From assembly GCA_028293445.1 (NCBI GenBank), contig JAQGOU010000349.1:1-33936 (forward strand): a DNA stretch of 33,936 nucleotides. The letters run 5' to 3'. This document shows, piece after piece, positions 9,368-18,540 of this stretch. The DNA comes from Verrucomicrobiales bacterium. Its GTDB lineage: Bacteria > Verrucomicrobiota > Verrucomicrobiia > Limisphaerales > JACDHS01. The position numbers and the translations under genes were made by a program. How positions within the stretch are numbered: the stretch's first letter is position 1; each line of letters opens with the position of its first letter. Under the pieces are notes generated by a model that was not told the origin of the DNA, ran no database searches, and was given only the letters and a program-made list of their open reading frames with translations.

Positions 9368-9550
9368 TTATGGGACAAAGACGAACTTCACCGCATCCGT
9401 GATAACCATGGAGCCGGTGCTAAAGTTGTCTTTGATTTGCACGCGGCCACTGCTGCGGTGGAGAAATTGAAGGTGCCAACGAGATTCCACTGGCCATCGG
9501 TACAGCAAACCATCGACTGAACATGGGCGTTGTGCGCTGTTCTGATTCAT
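9368..9550 (-). pseudogene. Frameshifted relic of a golvesin/Xly CBD-like domain C-terminus
   Basis: One frame reads DGQWNLVGTFNFSTA and the neighbouring frame reads SSGRVQIKDNFSTGSMVITDAVKFVFVP-stop; together they resemble the end of a golvesin-type domain. Frame change near 9451-9458. Confidence 0.5.
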
Positions 9551-9573
9551 TGGGGAACGATGCAGTGGTACCA

Positions 9574-9625
9574 GAAGAAAAAAAGGGCGTCAACGCAGGC
9601 TTTCCCTGATCGGGGCCTGTTTTGA
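9574..9625 (-). terminator. Rho-independent terminator, minus strand, downstream of the sigma factor operon
   Basis: Imperfect stem GCGTCAAcgCAGGC ... GCCTGttTTGACGC, with an A-rich run (agaagaaaaaaag) on + giving a U-tract on the minus strand. Confidence 0.75.
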
Positions 9626-9792
9626 CGCTTTGGCAGCAAACACGTTGGACGTCGGGTCTTCAATCCTGCATTTTCTTCGCCAGCTCCAACCACTGTTTAA
9701 ACCAATCTGATTCTGTCCATGTCATGATGCAATTTCAGGCCGGAAACAAAACAGTGCCACCTGACTGTGAGCTCGGAAAACTGGAGGACCCG

Positions 9793-10251
9793 TCACCGTT
9801 TTTCTGGAGGAGTGGAGGAACGTTCTCCATGATGCGGTGGACCGAAACCTTTTTCCTTAAACTTCTCGAATCGCTCACGACGTTCCCTGGTGATTTTTTC
9901 GAACTTCTCACGCTGTTCCGGAGTGAGTGTTGCGGAAATTTTCTCATGGGCGGCATCGAAAATCTCTTTCATGCGGGGCTCAAAATCGCTGTGCAATTTT
10001 CGGAACTGCTCTCCAGAACTCACAAAAACTTCATGAACATTCGTCTGCTGTGCCGGAGTCATATCCAGTTTGGAGATCAAATCTTCTTCCATCTTCTTCT
10101 GCGCCGACTCAAACCTGTCATGCGCGAATTTGGGGTCACGAACTCCTGGCTCAACGTGGTGTCGCACCACAGAGCGAGTGCCAAACACGCCGACAGCGAT
10201 GCCGGCGAAGAACACCAGTCCGATTACCAGCCATGGTTTGAAACCTTTCAT
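9793..10251 (-). CDS. Periplasmic Spy/CpxP/CnrX-like protein with N-terminal membrane anchor
   Basis: MKGFKPWLVIGLVFFAGIAVGVFG anchor; helical charged region with DMTPAQQTNVHEVF and TLTPEQREKFEKI (LTXXQ-like). Confidence 0.8.
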   Translation of the reverse strand: MKGFKPWLVIGLVFFAGIAVGVFGTRSVVRHHVEPGVRDPKFAHDRFESAQKKMEEDLISKLDMTPAQQTNVHEVFVSSGEQFRKLHSDFEPRMKEIFDAAHEKISATLTPEQREKFEKITRERRERFEKFKEKGFGPPHHGERSSTPPEKR

Positions 10252-10254
10252 GAA

Positions 10255-10548
10255 TTAATTCGAGGCAAACAGCCACTCTTCCGCCGCTTGCTGAACGTCT
10301 GCAGTGGTCGTTGTTTCGCTCTGTGTAAAATAAAACTCCGTGGCAATACAGAGACCAATGATCACGACGGCTGCCGCCGCCAGACGCGGAAACAGCTGGT
10401 TCAACTGCTCGAAAAACGAGAGGGGCGTGCTCCGGCGTTGGTCGCGGCGAATTGCCGACACAACACTGTTCTCGAAATTAAACGGCACTTCCGGCGCTTG
10501 TTCTTTCCGCGCTGCTGCCAATAGCTTTTGAATGTTTGAATCGTTCAT
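10255..10548 (-). CDS. Small single-TM protein, putative anti-sigma factor
   Basis: 97 aa with one TM segment (LAAAAVVIIGLCIATEFYF), overlapping the end of the sigma factor gene by 4 bp. Confidence 0.75.
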   Translation of the reverse strand: MNDSNIQKLLAAARKEQAPEVPFNFENSVVSAIRRDQRRSTPLSFFEQLNQLFPRLAAAAVVIIGLCIATEFYFTQSETTTTADVQQAAEEWLFASN

Positions 10549-11135
10549 TTTTTCTCAGTCTCCATCTTCAACAAAATCTTTTTCAACTTCGCGCGCGCTC
10601 GAAATGCCCGCACCCGCGTCGCCGCACTGGACCAATCTGTCAATTCACAAATCTCTTTCACGCTCTTGCCTTCAATTTCCTGCAGCGTGAGGACTAACCG
10701 TTCTTCCGCTGTCAGCTCGCGCATGGCTAATTCGAGAATTTCCCGCGCTCGCCCGGGCTCCAGCTCGTCGCGTTGCTCTTCACCCTGCAACCAGTCGAGC
10801 GCATCCTCGCCCAATTCATCAAATCCAATTTCCTTTTTGATCCGCTGCTTTTTGCGGAGATGATCCAGCGCCACATGCACGGCAATTCTTGAGAGCCAAT
10901 GCGAAAAAGGAGCGCGTCCATCAAACTGTTCCAAGGCTTTCCAGGCTTTCAGAAACGTATCCTGCGCCAGGTCCTCGATGAGATGCGCGTCCCGCTCGTA
11001 GCGGTATAAGATGGAAAAGACGAGGCCCTGATGCTGACGAACGATTTCGCCAAAGTCATCGGGCGAACCGTTTCGAATTCGTGCCAGCAATTCCGCTTCA
11101 TCTTTCACCGTTTCGTTTTCACCGACCGCACTCAT
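10545..11135 (-). CDS. RNA polymerase ECF-type sigma factor
   Basis: Sigma region 2 (FGEIVRQHQGLVFSILYRYERDAHLIEDLAQDTFLKAWKAL) and region 4 (LTAEERLVLTLQEIEGKSVKEICELTDWSSAATRVRAFRARAKL). Confidence 0.95.
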   Translation of the reverse strand: MSAVGENETVKDEAELLARIRNGSPDDFGEIVRQHQGLVFSILYRYERDAHLIEDLAQDTFLKAWKALEQFDGRAPFSHWLSRIAVHVALDHLRKKQRIKKEIGFDELGEDALDWLQGEEQRDELEPGRAREILELAMRELTAEERLVLTLQEIEGKSVKEICELTDWSSAATRVRAFRARAKLKKILLKMETEKK

Positions 11136-11189
11136 CTTCTGAGCGTTTTACCACCTGCTCATCGCTGCCATGAACGGGCAATCCTAGCT

Positions 11190-11663
11190 TCAGTTCTTTT
11201 CCAAAGCTTCTCCGACTTTTTTCAAGACAGCAATTACCGCTTCGTCAGCTTTTTCTTCAAATTGTTTGACCTTGGCAATTTGTTCTTCGGTCAAAATCGG
11301 CCCGATCTTTGCGGACAGTTTCATGCGTTCGACGGCAAAATCACTTTCCGCCGTAGCGACCTTTTTGGACGCTTCACGGACGCTGGCCTCGGTCGCACCG
11401 GAGGCGTGAATCGCCTCGCGCAATGCTTTGCGGCTCGCATGTAAATTCTTGATGATGGGAACAATCGTATCCTTTTCGGCACGCAACTCTGTTTTGATTT
11501 TGTCGAGTTGTTCGTCCTTCAAATCGAGCCCCTTGATGATGCGCTGGAGAACGGGTCCGCGCTCGGAGCGAGCGCCTTCGGCGGCCCGCACTTTATAAAC
11601 CGCGAAACCCCCCGTCATCAGAGCGACGGCTGCAACGAGAGAGAAAAGTCTTTTGTTCTTCAT
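11190..11663 (-). CDS. Spy/CpxP-like periplasmic protein (LTXXQ type)
   Basis: Signal peptide MKNKRLFSLVAAVALMTGGFAVYKVRAA; LDLKDEQLDKIKTELRAEKD and PILTEEQIAKVKQF. Confidence 0.8.
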   Translation of the reverse strand: MKNKRLFSLVAAVALMTGGFAVYKVRAAEGARSERGPVLQRIIKGLDLKDEQLDKIKTELRAEKDTIVPIIKNLHASRKALREAIHASGATEASVREASKKVATAESDFAVERMKLSAKIGPILTEEQIAKVKQFEEKADEAVIAVLKKVGEALEKN

Positions 11664-11771
11664 ATCACCATTAATACGCAGGAACCCCTAAAAATGTTTC
11701 AAGGAAAATTAAGTCGTGAACACGAACAAAGGGGACGGCCCCGGTCAGGCCTTTGCCGGGGATCGCACCTT

Positions 11772-12461
11772 CTACGGAAGGACCTTGTAAACAAGAAACA
11801 ACTCGTCCCCAACGCGCTTCATCGATTTCATTTTTAAGCGAGTGGCATCGGCGAGTTTTTGAATCCCTTCACCGTCGGCGAGAGTTGGCGCGTCACGTCC
11901 GCCAAAGATCACGGGACAGAGAGTCAGATATAGTTCGTTCACTACGTTGGCTCGAAACAAAGCCCCATTTACCTCGCCGCCTCCTTCGCAGAGTAAGCGG
12001 TTCACGTTCCATTTCTTTTTCAGCCAACGTAGAGCCGCCACAAAATCGATTTCGGTTTCCCCAAATGTTTCCACGGCGTCTGCGACTTCGCGTAACCGCT
12101 TCAACTTTTTTCCAGCACGCTCTGTGGCCAGAACAATAATCGGTGAAAATCGCCGCTGAAATAGTTTTGCCTCTGGATCCACGTTCCCGGAACCGCTGAC
12201 CACGACGCGAATATTGTATTCAGCCAAGCCGTTCCTGATTCGCATCTTCCGATATTTTTCGCCGCCAGGTCCGAGATCCATGGGGAAGGAATTAATCGTC
12301 CGCGCGCCACTCATGACGGCATCGGCTTGCGAACGCAGTGCCAGCAAGAGTTCCTGATCGCGCTTGCTGCCAAAGGGAGTGAAGTGTTCCTTGCTCGAGG
12401 ACAGTTTGCCATCCGCCGTGGTGGCGACGTTCAGGTAAACAAATGGCAATTCTGCGCTCAT
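11772..12461 (-). CDS. RibD C-terminal/dihydrofolate reductase-like family protein
   Basis: FVYLNVATTADGKLSS, ADAVMSGARTI, NRLLCEGGGEVNGALFRANVVNELYLTLCPVIFGGRDAPTL. Confidence 0.9.
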   Translation of the reverse strand: MSAELPFVYLNVATTADGKLSSSKEHFTPFGSKRDQELLLALRSQADAVMSGARTINSFPMDLGPGGEKYRKMRIRNGLAEYNIRVVVSGSGNVDPEAKLFQRRFSPIIVLATERAGKKLKRLREVADAVETFGETEIDFVAALRWLKKKWNVNRLLCEGGGEVNGALFRANVVNELYLTLCPVIFGGRDAPTLADGEGIQKLADATRLKMKSMKRVGDELFLVYKVLP

Positions 12462-12527
12462 CTTTCAGAGTTTAATATGCATCAGACTCGGCTCGGAAGC
12501 GATTCAGCCCCGGAGAGGCGCACCGCC

Positions 12528-13589
12528 CTATTCCGCATTGGGATACGAGCCCAGGACCTTCACGAAGTTGCAGGCTTGTTCCAGATCAGCGATCGCTTTC
12601 GCAACTTTTTTGTCGCTCATATGACCATCGCAATCGACGAAGAAGAAATACTCCCACGCTTTGCGTTTACTGGGGCGCGACTCAATCTTCGTCATGTTTA
12701 GCTTGTACTTGCGAAACGGCGAGAGCGCGTTGTGCAACGCTCCCACTTCATGCTTGATGCTGAGCATGAGGCTCGTGCGATCGCGCCCGGTGGGCGGACT
12801 GCATTGGCGACCAAGGACGAGAAAGCGGGTGACGTTGATGGCGTTATCCTGCACGCCCTGTTCGAGCACCGGCACATTATATTTTTCTGCGGCCAGCACG
12901 CCGGCGATGGCGGCCGAATTCTTTTCGCGTGAGGCGAATTCCACGGAGCGCGAGTTCGAGGAGGTCTCGATAATCTCGACGTGTGGAAAGTTCTTATGCA
13001 AATAAGAGCGGCATTGCGCCAGCGTCTGTGGATGAACGTAGAACTTCTTGATCTCCTCGCGTTTGAAGCGGCTGACCAGGCACTGCTGAATTTTTAAAAT
13101 GATCTGCGCAACGACTTTGAGATCGCTGTCCACGAACATGTCGAGCGTATGGGTGACAACGCCTTCAGTGGAATTCTCCACGGGAACAACGCCATAATCG
13201 GCGCGTTGTCGGCTCACTTCGGTGAATACGTCCGCAATCGAATTTTGCGGCGCATACTTGAGGCTCGCACCAAACCGGCGAATCGCCGCTTCATGGGTGA
13301 ACGTCGCTTCAGGCCCGAGGAAGGCGATGGCCATCGACTTCTCCAGCGAGAGGGCGCTGGACATGATCTCGCGATAAATCGCACGCAACGATTCATTGGT
13401 GATCGGGCCACCGTTCATTTTGCAAATGCGATCGAGAACAGCCTGCTCCCGGTGTGGTGCGTAAATCTCTTCGCCCGCTTTCAGTTTGATTTCGCCGATC
13501 TCCAGCACGTGCTTCGTGCGCTCGTTGAGCAGTTTGACGATCTGCGCGTCAAGTTTGTCGATCGATTTGCGATGCTCGGGAATGTTCAT
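12528..13589 (-). CDS. pheA: Bifunctional chorismate mutase/prephenate dehydratase
   Basis: N-terminal chorismate mutase helix, prephenate dehydratase FLGPEATFTHEAA, DYGVVPVENSTEGVV, VTRFLVLG, and ACT domain ESRPSKRKAWEYFFFVDCDGH. Confidence 0.95.
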   Translation of the reverse strand: MNIPEHRKSIDKLDAQIVKLLNERTKHVLEIGEIKLKAGEEIYAPHREQAVLDRICKMNGGPITNESLRAIYREIMSSALSLEKSMAIAFLGPEATFTHEAAIRRFGASLKYAPQNSIADVFTEVSRQRADYGVVPVENSTEGVVTHTLDMFVDSDLKVVAQIILKIQQCLVSRFKREEIKKFYVHPQTLAQCRSYLHKNFPHVEIIETSSNSRSVEFASREKNSAAIAGVLAAEKYNVPVLEQGVQDNAINVTRFLVLGRQCSPPTGRDRTSLMLSIKHEVGALHNALSPFRKYKLNMTKIESRPSKRKAWEYFFFVDCDGHMSDKKVAKAIADLEQACNFVKVLGSYPNAE

Positions 13590-13598
13590 TTGCCTCGT

Positions 13599-14330
13599 TT
13601 AGGAATCAGACTTCGGAGCTTCGCCTGACGGTTCGGTTTTGGCTTCCGTGTCGGGTGCCGTCGCGGTCTCGGTCAATTTGTCTACATCCGCCACCGCCAG
13701 TTGATCGGGCGGCGCCGTGGCCAAGCCGGGGTCCGCCGTCAGAAGTGATTCCGGCTTGGTCACCGGGATGCGACGCAGTTCATCGGCCGACGGCAAATCT
13801 TCCAACGCACGCAGGCCAAAATATTCGAGGAACGCCGGCGTGGTGCTATAAAGCGAAGGCCGTCCCACGACTTCAGCGCGACCACATTGTTCCACCAACC
13901 CGCGTTCGAGCAATGTCTGCATTACGCCATCGACTGCGACGCCGCGGATCTGTTCAATTTCTGCGCGGGTAATCGGCTGCCGATACGCAATGATAGCGAG
14001 TGTTTCCAGACCGGGAGCGGAAAGCCGTGGAGGCCGATTCTTTTGCCCGACCATTGCGATCAGCCAGGGTGCAAATTCCGGTTGGCTGACGAATTGCCAG
14101 GCACCCGCGACGCAGGTCAGTCGAAAACTGCGTTGTGCGGCTTCGTGATCTTTTTGGAGTTGTTCGAGCGCCGTAATGATCTCCTCGTCTTTCGTTTTCT
14201 TCAGTGCGCGCGCCAGTTCGTCCGCGCCTTCCTGATTCGCGGTTTGCGCGAGGATATCACGAAGTTCTTTCGGGCTCATCGGCTTTTGGGCCGAAAACAA
14301 AATGACCTCGAGAATAAATTTTAGTTCCAT
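13599..14330 (-). CDS. scpB: Segregation and condensation protein B
   Basis: ELKFILEVILFSAQKPMSPKEL, LSAPGLETLAIIAYRQPITRAEIEQIRGVAVDGVMQTLLERGLVEQCGRAEVVGRPSLYSTTPAFLEYFGL. Confidence 0.95.
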   Translation of the reverse strand: MELKFILEVILFSAQKPMSPKELRDILAQTANQEGADELARALKKTKDEEIITALEQLQKDHEAAQRSFRLTCVAGAWQFVSQPEFAPWLIAMVGQKNRPPRLSAPGLETLAIIAYRQPITRAEIEQIRGVAVDGVMQTLLERGLVEQCGRAEVVGRPSLYSTTPAFLEYFGLRALEDLPSADELRRIPVTKPESLLTADPGLATAPPDQLAVADVDKLTETATAPDTEAKTEPSGEAPKSDS

Positions 14331-14332
14331 GC

Positions 14333-15160
14333 CTAATTAGATTGCGGAGTGGATGTGTCGTCCGGCGGTGCCGAAGCCGCAGGCGCCTCGGTTTGTTCTG
14401 GAGGAAGTTCCTCGGTCGCGACTGGCGCCGGTTGCGGTGGAGCTTTGGTGATATCGATGTCGTCGAAATCTTCCGATTGCACGCAGAGAAGCTGCTTCAT
14501 GCGGATCAGTTCCAGTAAGGCGAGAAAGGTGCAGATCACTTCCGGTCGCGCCATTTCTGTCGTGAACAATTCCGAAAACTTCACAAACGGCTTTTCGATA
14601 AGCAGATTGACAATCTGTTCGATCTTTTCGCTCACCGACCATTTGTCTTCGAAAATGTCGCGTAGATCATCGCGTTGATTAACCCGTTTGAGAATCGCAT
14701 TGACCGCGTTGAGCAGATCGAACACCGAGACTTCCGGCTTTTTTGCCAGGGCGGGGAGGTTGAATTCCAGCTTTCCGGGGCGGCGGGCAAAAATGCTTTC
14801 CTGTTCAATTTCACGCACTTGCAATTGCGCGGCGGCGTCCTTGAACTTTTTATATTCAACGAGTTGCCGAATCAGTTCCCAGCGCGGATCTTCTTCGTCT
14901 TCTTCCTCGGCAGCCTGAACCTGCAGATCTTTTGGGAGCAATTCGCGACTCTTGATATACATCAGGGTCGCGGCCATCACTAAAAATTCGCCGGCAACCT
15001 CCAGATCCAGCATCCGCATCACATCGATGTACTCGATGAATTGCGTCGCCAGCTTGGTCAGGTTGACTTCGTAAATGTCGACTTCCTCCTTCTTGATAAG
15101 ATAAAGGAGTAAATCCAGCGGCCCTTCGAAAACCTCAAATTTTACTTTGTACTCGGACAT
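14333..15160 (-). CDS. scpA: Segregation and condensation protein A
   Basis: YKVKFEVFEGPLDLLLYLIKKEEVDIYEVNLTKLATQFIEYID, FLVMAATLMYIKSRELLP; immediately upstream of scpB. Confidence 0.95.
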   Translation of the reverse strand: MSEYKVKFEVFEGPLDLLLYLIKKEEVDIYEVNLTKLATQFIEYIDVMRMLDLEVAGEFLVMAATLMYIKSRELLPKDLQVQAAEEEDEEDPRWELIRQLVEYKKFKDAAAQLQVREIEQESIFARRPGKLEFNLPALAKKPEVSVFDLLNAVNAILKRVNQRDDLRDIFEDKWSVSEKIEQIVNLLIEKPFVKFSELFTTEMARPEVICTFLALLELIRMKQLLCVQSEDFDDIDITKAPPQPAPVATEELPPEQTEAPAASAPPDDTSTPQSN

Positions 15161-15241
15161 CAGCGGCGAATTTTAACGCGCGTATCCTAATGGCGGCGAC
15201 TGTCGGTTGGCAACGGAATACTCGGAAGCGGGTGCGGCGAA

Positions 15242-15988
15242 TTATTTCGGCAAGGTGAAAAAAAACGTGGCGCCCTGGTGCGGCTTGCTTTCCGCCCAAA
15301 TGGTACCGCCGTGACGTAAAACCACCCGTTGTGCGATAGCCAGTCCGACGCCGATCCCCTCAAAGTCGGATTCGCCGTGGAGACGCTGAAACAATTGAAA
15401 CAGCTTTTCAGAATATTTCATGTCGAACCCGACCCCGTTGTCGCTGATACAAAATCGGTGCTCACCCTTTTCCTCGCAAAAATGGATTTCGATCTTCGAA
15501 GCCGGAGAATTTCGGGAGAATTTTACGGCGTTACTCAAAAGATGTTTCCAAACCTCGCGCAAGAGAAAGAAATCTCCGCGAACCGTCGGTAGTGCATGGA
15601 TATTGAAATCAATGTTCCGGTCCGCGATCACTTTGCGCAAATCGGTCAGGACATTCTGAACCAGTTCGGTGGAGTTGATTTCAGAAATCGTTATTTCGTG
15701 GCGACCTATCCTGGAATAGGCGAGGAGGCCTTCGATCATCTTGGAAGCTTTCAGGCTGCTAGTACGGATAATCTCGAGAAAGCGCTGGCCTTCGGGGTCC
15801 AGCTTGTCTTTGTAATCAACCAGAACCACATCGGCGAAACCTTCAATGGCCCGGAGCGGGGCACGCAAATCATGTGACACCGCGTAAGCCAGCGATTCGA
15901 GTTCCTTATTCGCTGTTTGGAGTTCAGTCGTAAGTTGGTTGATCCGCTCGTCGGTGGAAGAGGCTGCCTGGGTTGGGTCGTGCAACAT
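15242..15988 (-). CDS. Sensor histidine kinase without evident sensory domain
   Basis: H-box LAYAVSHDLRAPLRAIEGFADVV, N-box-like LLSNAVKFSRNS, G1 ISDNGVGFDMKYSEKLF, G2 GIGVGLAIAQRVVLRHGG. Confidence 0.93.
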   Translation of the reverse strand: MLHDPTQAASSTDERINQLTTELQTANKELESLAYAVSHDLRAPLRAIEGFADVVLVDYKDKLDPEGQRFLEIIRTSSLKASKMIEGLLAYSRIGRHEITISEINSTELVQNVLTDLRKVIADRNIDFNIHALPTVRGDFFLLREVWKHLLSNAVKFSRNSPASKIEIHFCEEKGEHRFCISDNGVGFDMKYSEKLFQLFQRLHGESDFEGIGVGLAIAQRVVLRHGGTIWAESKPHQGATFFFTLPK

Positions 15989-16168
15989 AGATTACAGTCG
16001 ACTTTTAAATTCCTCGCCGAAGGTAATCTTTCTCTCGCGTCTTTCAACCTATATTGCTGAAGCTAAACGGAACCAGGCGATTCGCCCGGGGAAAAGAGGC
16101 GAGAGCAGGACAACAGGTGCCCGCAGTCCTGCACGAGCACACCATGGAGCCATTCGCCTTCGCGCGCT

Positions 16169-16420
16169 TCAAGCCGACCCGCGCATGCTCTCAAGTCGAG
16201 TGCGCACCGACATCGTCTTTTCCAACTGCCGCTGCCATCCCGCCGCCTTCCGCCTTACGGTGAGCGATTCCACTTGCGTGGCAAGGTCGATGAGTCGGCG
16301 CAATCGTTGCTCCTCAAACAAAGCGCGTTGGATCCCGAAATCGAGCGGATGAAACTCCTTCGATCTAAATGGTTCCAGCGAAATTTGGAGGCTCCGTTGT
16401 TTGAATTCTTTAAAGTTCAT
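16169..16420 (-). CDS. Small hypothetical ORF
   Basis: 83-aa ORF in an otherwise empty 500-bp gap; no clear ribosome-binding site and no recognised family. Confidence 0.3.
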   Translation of the reverse strand: MNFKEFKQRSLQISLEPFRSKEFHPLDFGIQRALFEEQRLRRLIDLATQVESLTVRRKAAGWQRQLEKTMSVRTRLESMRGSA

Positions 16421-16489
16421 CGTCGTTCGATGAAAAGTTCGGCCGTGCCAAAGAATGAAAAATGGCGCGACGTTCCTCCCCAGGGGAAA

Positions 16490-16942
16490 TTACCGTTTTA
16501 CCAATTTGAAAAACCTGCTTTGCTTGCCGTCTTTAGTTTTGTCCTGATAGAGGAAGGCCAACTTACTCTCGTCAAACCTCTCAAACCATTCGTCCCATTC
16601 CACAGGCTCCAAAGTGCCTTCGCCGGAAAATCCGGGAAAATCGATGCGTAAAAGACCCACGTGCTCCTTTGAACGAGCGGTCCCTTTCACCGAAGTCGGT
16701 GTTCCTCCGCGCGATTCCGCCCATTGCCGAATCGTTTCGTGATCCGTCGTGCTTTGGGATTGTCCGGCTGTCTTGCCCGGAGCAGCCCTGCGCGTTGCGG
16801 TTCCGCTCTTTTTTGTTGCCCTGCCTGCGGGCTTAGCCCTACTGGTGGATTTGATTGAAGCGCGATTTGTTTGCGTCTTCGGCCTTTTCGGCCGACGAGA
16901 AGTCGCTTTGCCCGCTTCGATTTCTGCAGATTCTTTTCTCAT
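16490..16942 (-). CDS. Conserved hypothetical protein with basic K/R/A/P/T-rich N-terminal tail
   Basis: Start MRKESAEIEAGKATSRR preceded by GAGGAG; disordered basic tail, then IRQWAESRGGTPTSVKGT...GLLRIDFPGFSGEGTLEPVEWDEWFERFDESKLAFLYQDKTKDGKQSRFFKLVKR. Confidence 0.8.
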   Translation of the reverse strand: MRKESAEIEAGKATSRRPKRPKTQTNRASIKSTSRAKPAGRATKKSGTATRRAAPGKTAGQSQSTTDHETIRQWAESRGGTPTSVKGTARSKEHVGLLRIDFPGFSGEGTLEPVEWDEWFERFDESKLAFLYQDKTKDGKQSRFFKLVKR

Positions 16943-17202
16943 AGAAATTCTCCTCAAAGTCGATGGGAACCTCGCACCTGCTATATATTCCACAATCGGC
17001 GAGGAGTGTGTTGCGCTCTGGTTCAAACCTGTCTTCCCGAGTCGTCAAATGCCGGAAGGAAATCTGGGCAGTCTCCCTAATTGAATACAATGGTTCGCTG
17101 CAATGGCTTCAGTTCGGTGAAACCTTAGTGAGCGCTATTTGCTGGAACAGAGGAACTTATTACTGGAGCAACGGGAAGCAGCTCGCGCGCAACCGGCGAT
17201 GA

Positions 17203-18540
17203 TTACTTGATCTGCCCCGTCGCGGCTGCCAAGGCGTATTGCGCTTTATTGAAATCTGCCACGGTTGAAAAATAATCCATTTTCGCGCGGGCGAGGTCTT
17301 GCTGCGCCTGTACGACTTCAAAAACAATACCCACCGCAAACTCCTTGCGTTGCGTCGTCAATCGGACGTTCTCCGTGGCTGACTTCATAATGGCACGGGC
17401 TGATTCCACCAGTTGTCCGAGTGACTGGACCTGAACGGCCGCTTCGATCACTTCCCTTTCAATCTGTTGTAGAATTTTTTCGGAGCGGAGCTTCGCGCTT
17501 TGCAGCTGTGACTTCGAGGCGTCAACCCGTGTGGAATCGAGAATGCCGCCGGGGCCTACGCGCCAGCTGACGGTTGCGGAAAAATCCGCCGTGTCACTGA
17601 AATTGCCCATGGCGGAATCTTTGCCGCCGCCGAGTCCGCCCGCGAACGCCTGCGCGCCCAACGTTGGAATCCACACGCCGCGAGTGGCCGCTTTTTTATT
17701 CTCTTCCGCGGCGGAAACGAGAGCGCGACTTCCCTTGAGTTCAGGGCGATTGGTAAACGCTTTTTGGACCATGCCATTCAAGGTGAAATTCGTCTCGATC
17801 AAGGTGAGCGGTGCCACGTCGCTTTCGATTGCGGAAAGTTCTTCGGAAATCTTTAGACGCAACACTTCAGCCAGCCGGGCCGACGCAAGGCGCTTCTGTG
17901 CGCGGGCCTGTTCCAAAGCAAAACGAAATTTCCCGGTTTGGACTGCCACGCGCAATTTGTCCCCGGCAAACGCCACGCCACCCTCGACCGCGTGCTGCAC
18001 CTGCTCCTCGTAATTTTCAGAAACGCGCATCGCTTCTTCCGTCGTGCGGATCAGCGCCTCGGCTTTTGCGAGTTCGAAATAGTTTTGCGCGGCCAGGGAA
18101 ACACTCTGCAACTGTTGTGACGCCAAGGCGTGCCCAGCCGCTTTCGTGAGTTGCTTGGCCGCAAGCGTTTTGTAAATCGCGTCCCCGAGATCCAGCTGCG
18201 CATTCACAGTCGCGCCGAGGTTGTAAGATTGTTTGTCCGCGCGAAACATATTCCCGGAGACATCCTGAATCTGTCCTTCGTGTCGACGATATCCGATACC
18301 CGGCGCAATCCATGGATAGAAATGTTGCCGGGCTTGTTCTTCCGCCACCTGAGCTTCGGTGAGTTTTTCCCGCGCAATCTGCACATCAATGTTCTGGGCA
18401 CCCGCAAGACGCAACACTGTCGGTAGATCAATGGAGGTTTTCTCAACCTTAATCTCGAGCGCCTGACCAGAGCCAGCGGCAACGATCACCACGGCACACG
18501 CGTAAATCGCAAATCGTAAATCGCAAATCCCCTTGATCAT
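17203..18540 (-). CDS. TolC family outer membrane efflux protein
   Basis: Outer-membrane efflux protein architecture: repeated coiled-coil helices, NRPELKGSRALVSAAEENKKAATRGVWIPTLG, FEVVQAQQDLARAKMDYFSTVADFNKAQYALAAATG. Confidence 0.92.
   Translation of the reverse strand: MIKGICDLRFAIYACAVVIVAAGSGQALEIKVEKTSIDLPTVLRLAGAQNIDVQIAREKLTEAQVAEEQARQHFYPWIAPGIGYRRHEGQIQDVSGNMFRADKQSYNLGATVNAQLDLGDAIYKTLAAKQLTKAAGHALASQQLQSVSLAAQNYFELAKAEALIRTTEEAMRVSENYEEQVQHAVEGGVAFAGDKLRVAVQTGKFRFALEQARAQKRLASARLAEVLRLKISEELSAIESDVAPLTLIETNFTLNGMVQKAFTNRPELKGSRALVSAAEENKKAATRGVWIPTLGAQAFAGGLGGGKDSAMGNFSDTADFSATVSWRVGPGGILDSTRVDASKSQLQSAKLRSEKILQQIEREVIEAAVQVQSLGQLVESARAIMKSATENVRLTTQRKEFAVGIVFEVVQAQQDLARAKMDYFSTVADFNKAQYALAAATGQIK

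Noticed and set aside
9622-10524. 300-aa plus-strand ORF
   Set aside because: Antisense to the Spy-like and anti-sigma genes, which form a coherent operon with the sigma factor.
11739-11761. CCCCGG...CCGGGG hairpin downstream of the RibD-like gene as a terminator
   Set aside because: Only 6-bp stem and a weak, interrupted T tract on the minus strand; too uncertain to call.
17011-17035. T-arm-like GGTTCAAACC suggesting a tRNA
   Set aside because: Flanking sequence forms no acceptor stem, D-arm or anticodon arm; chance match.
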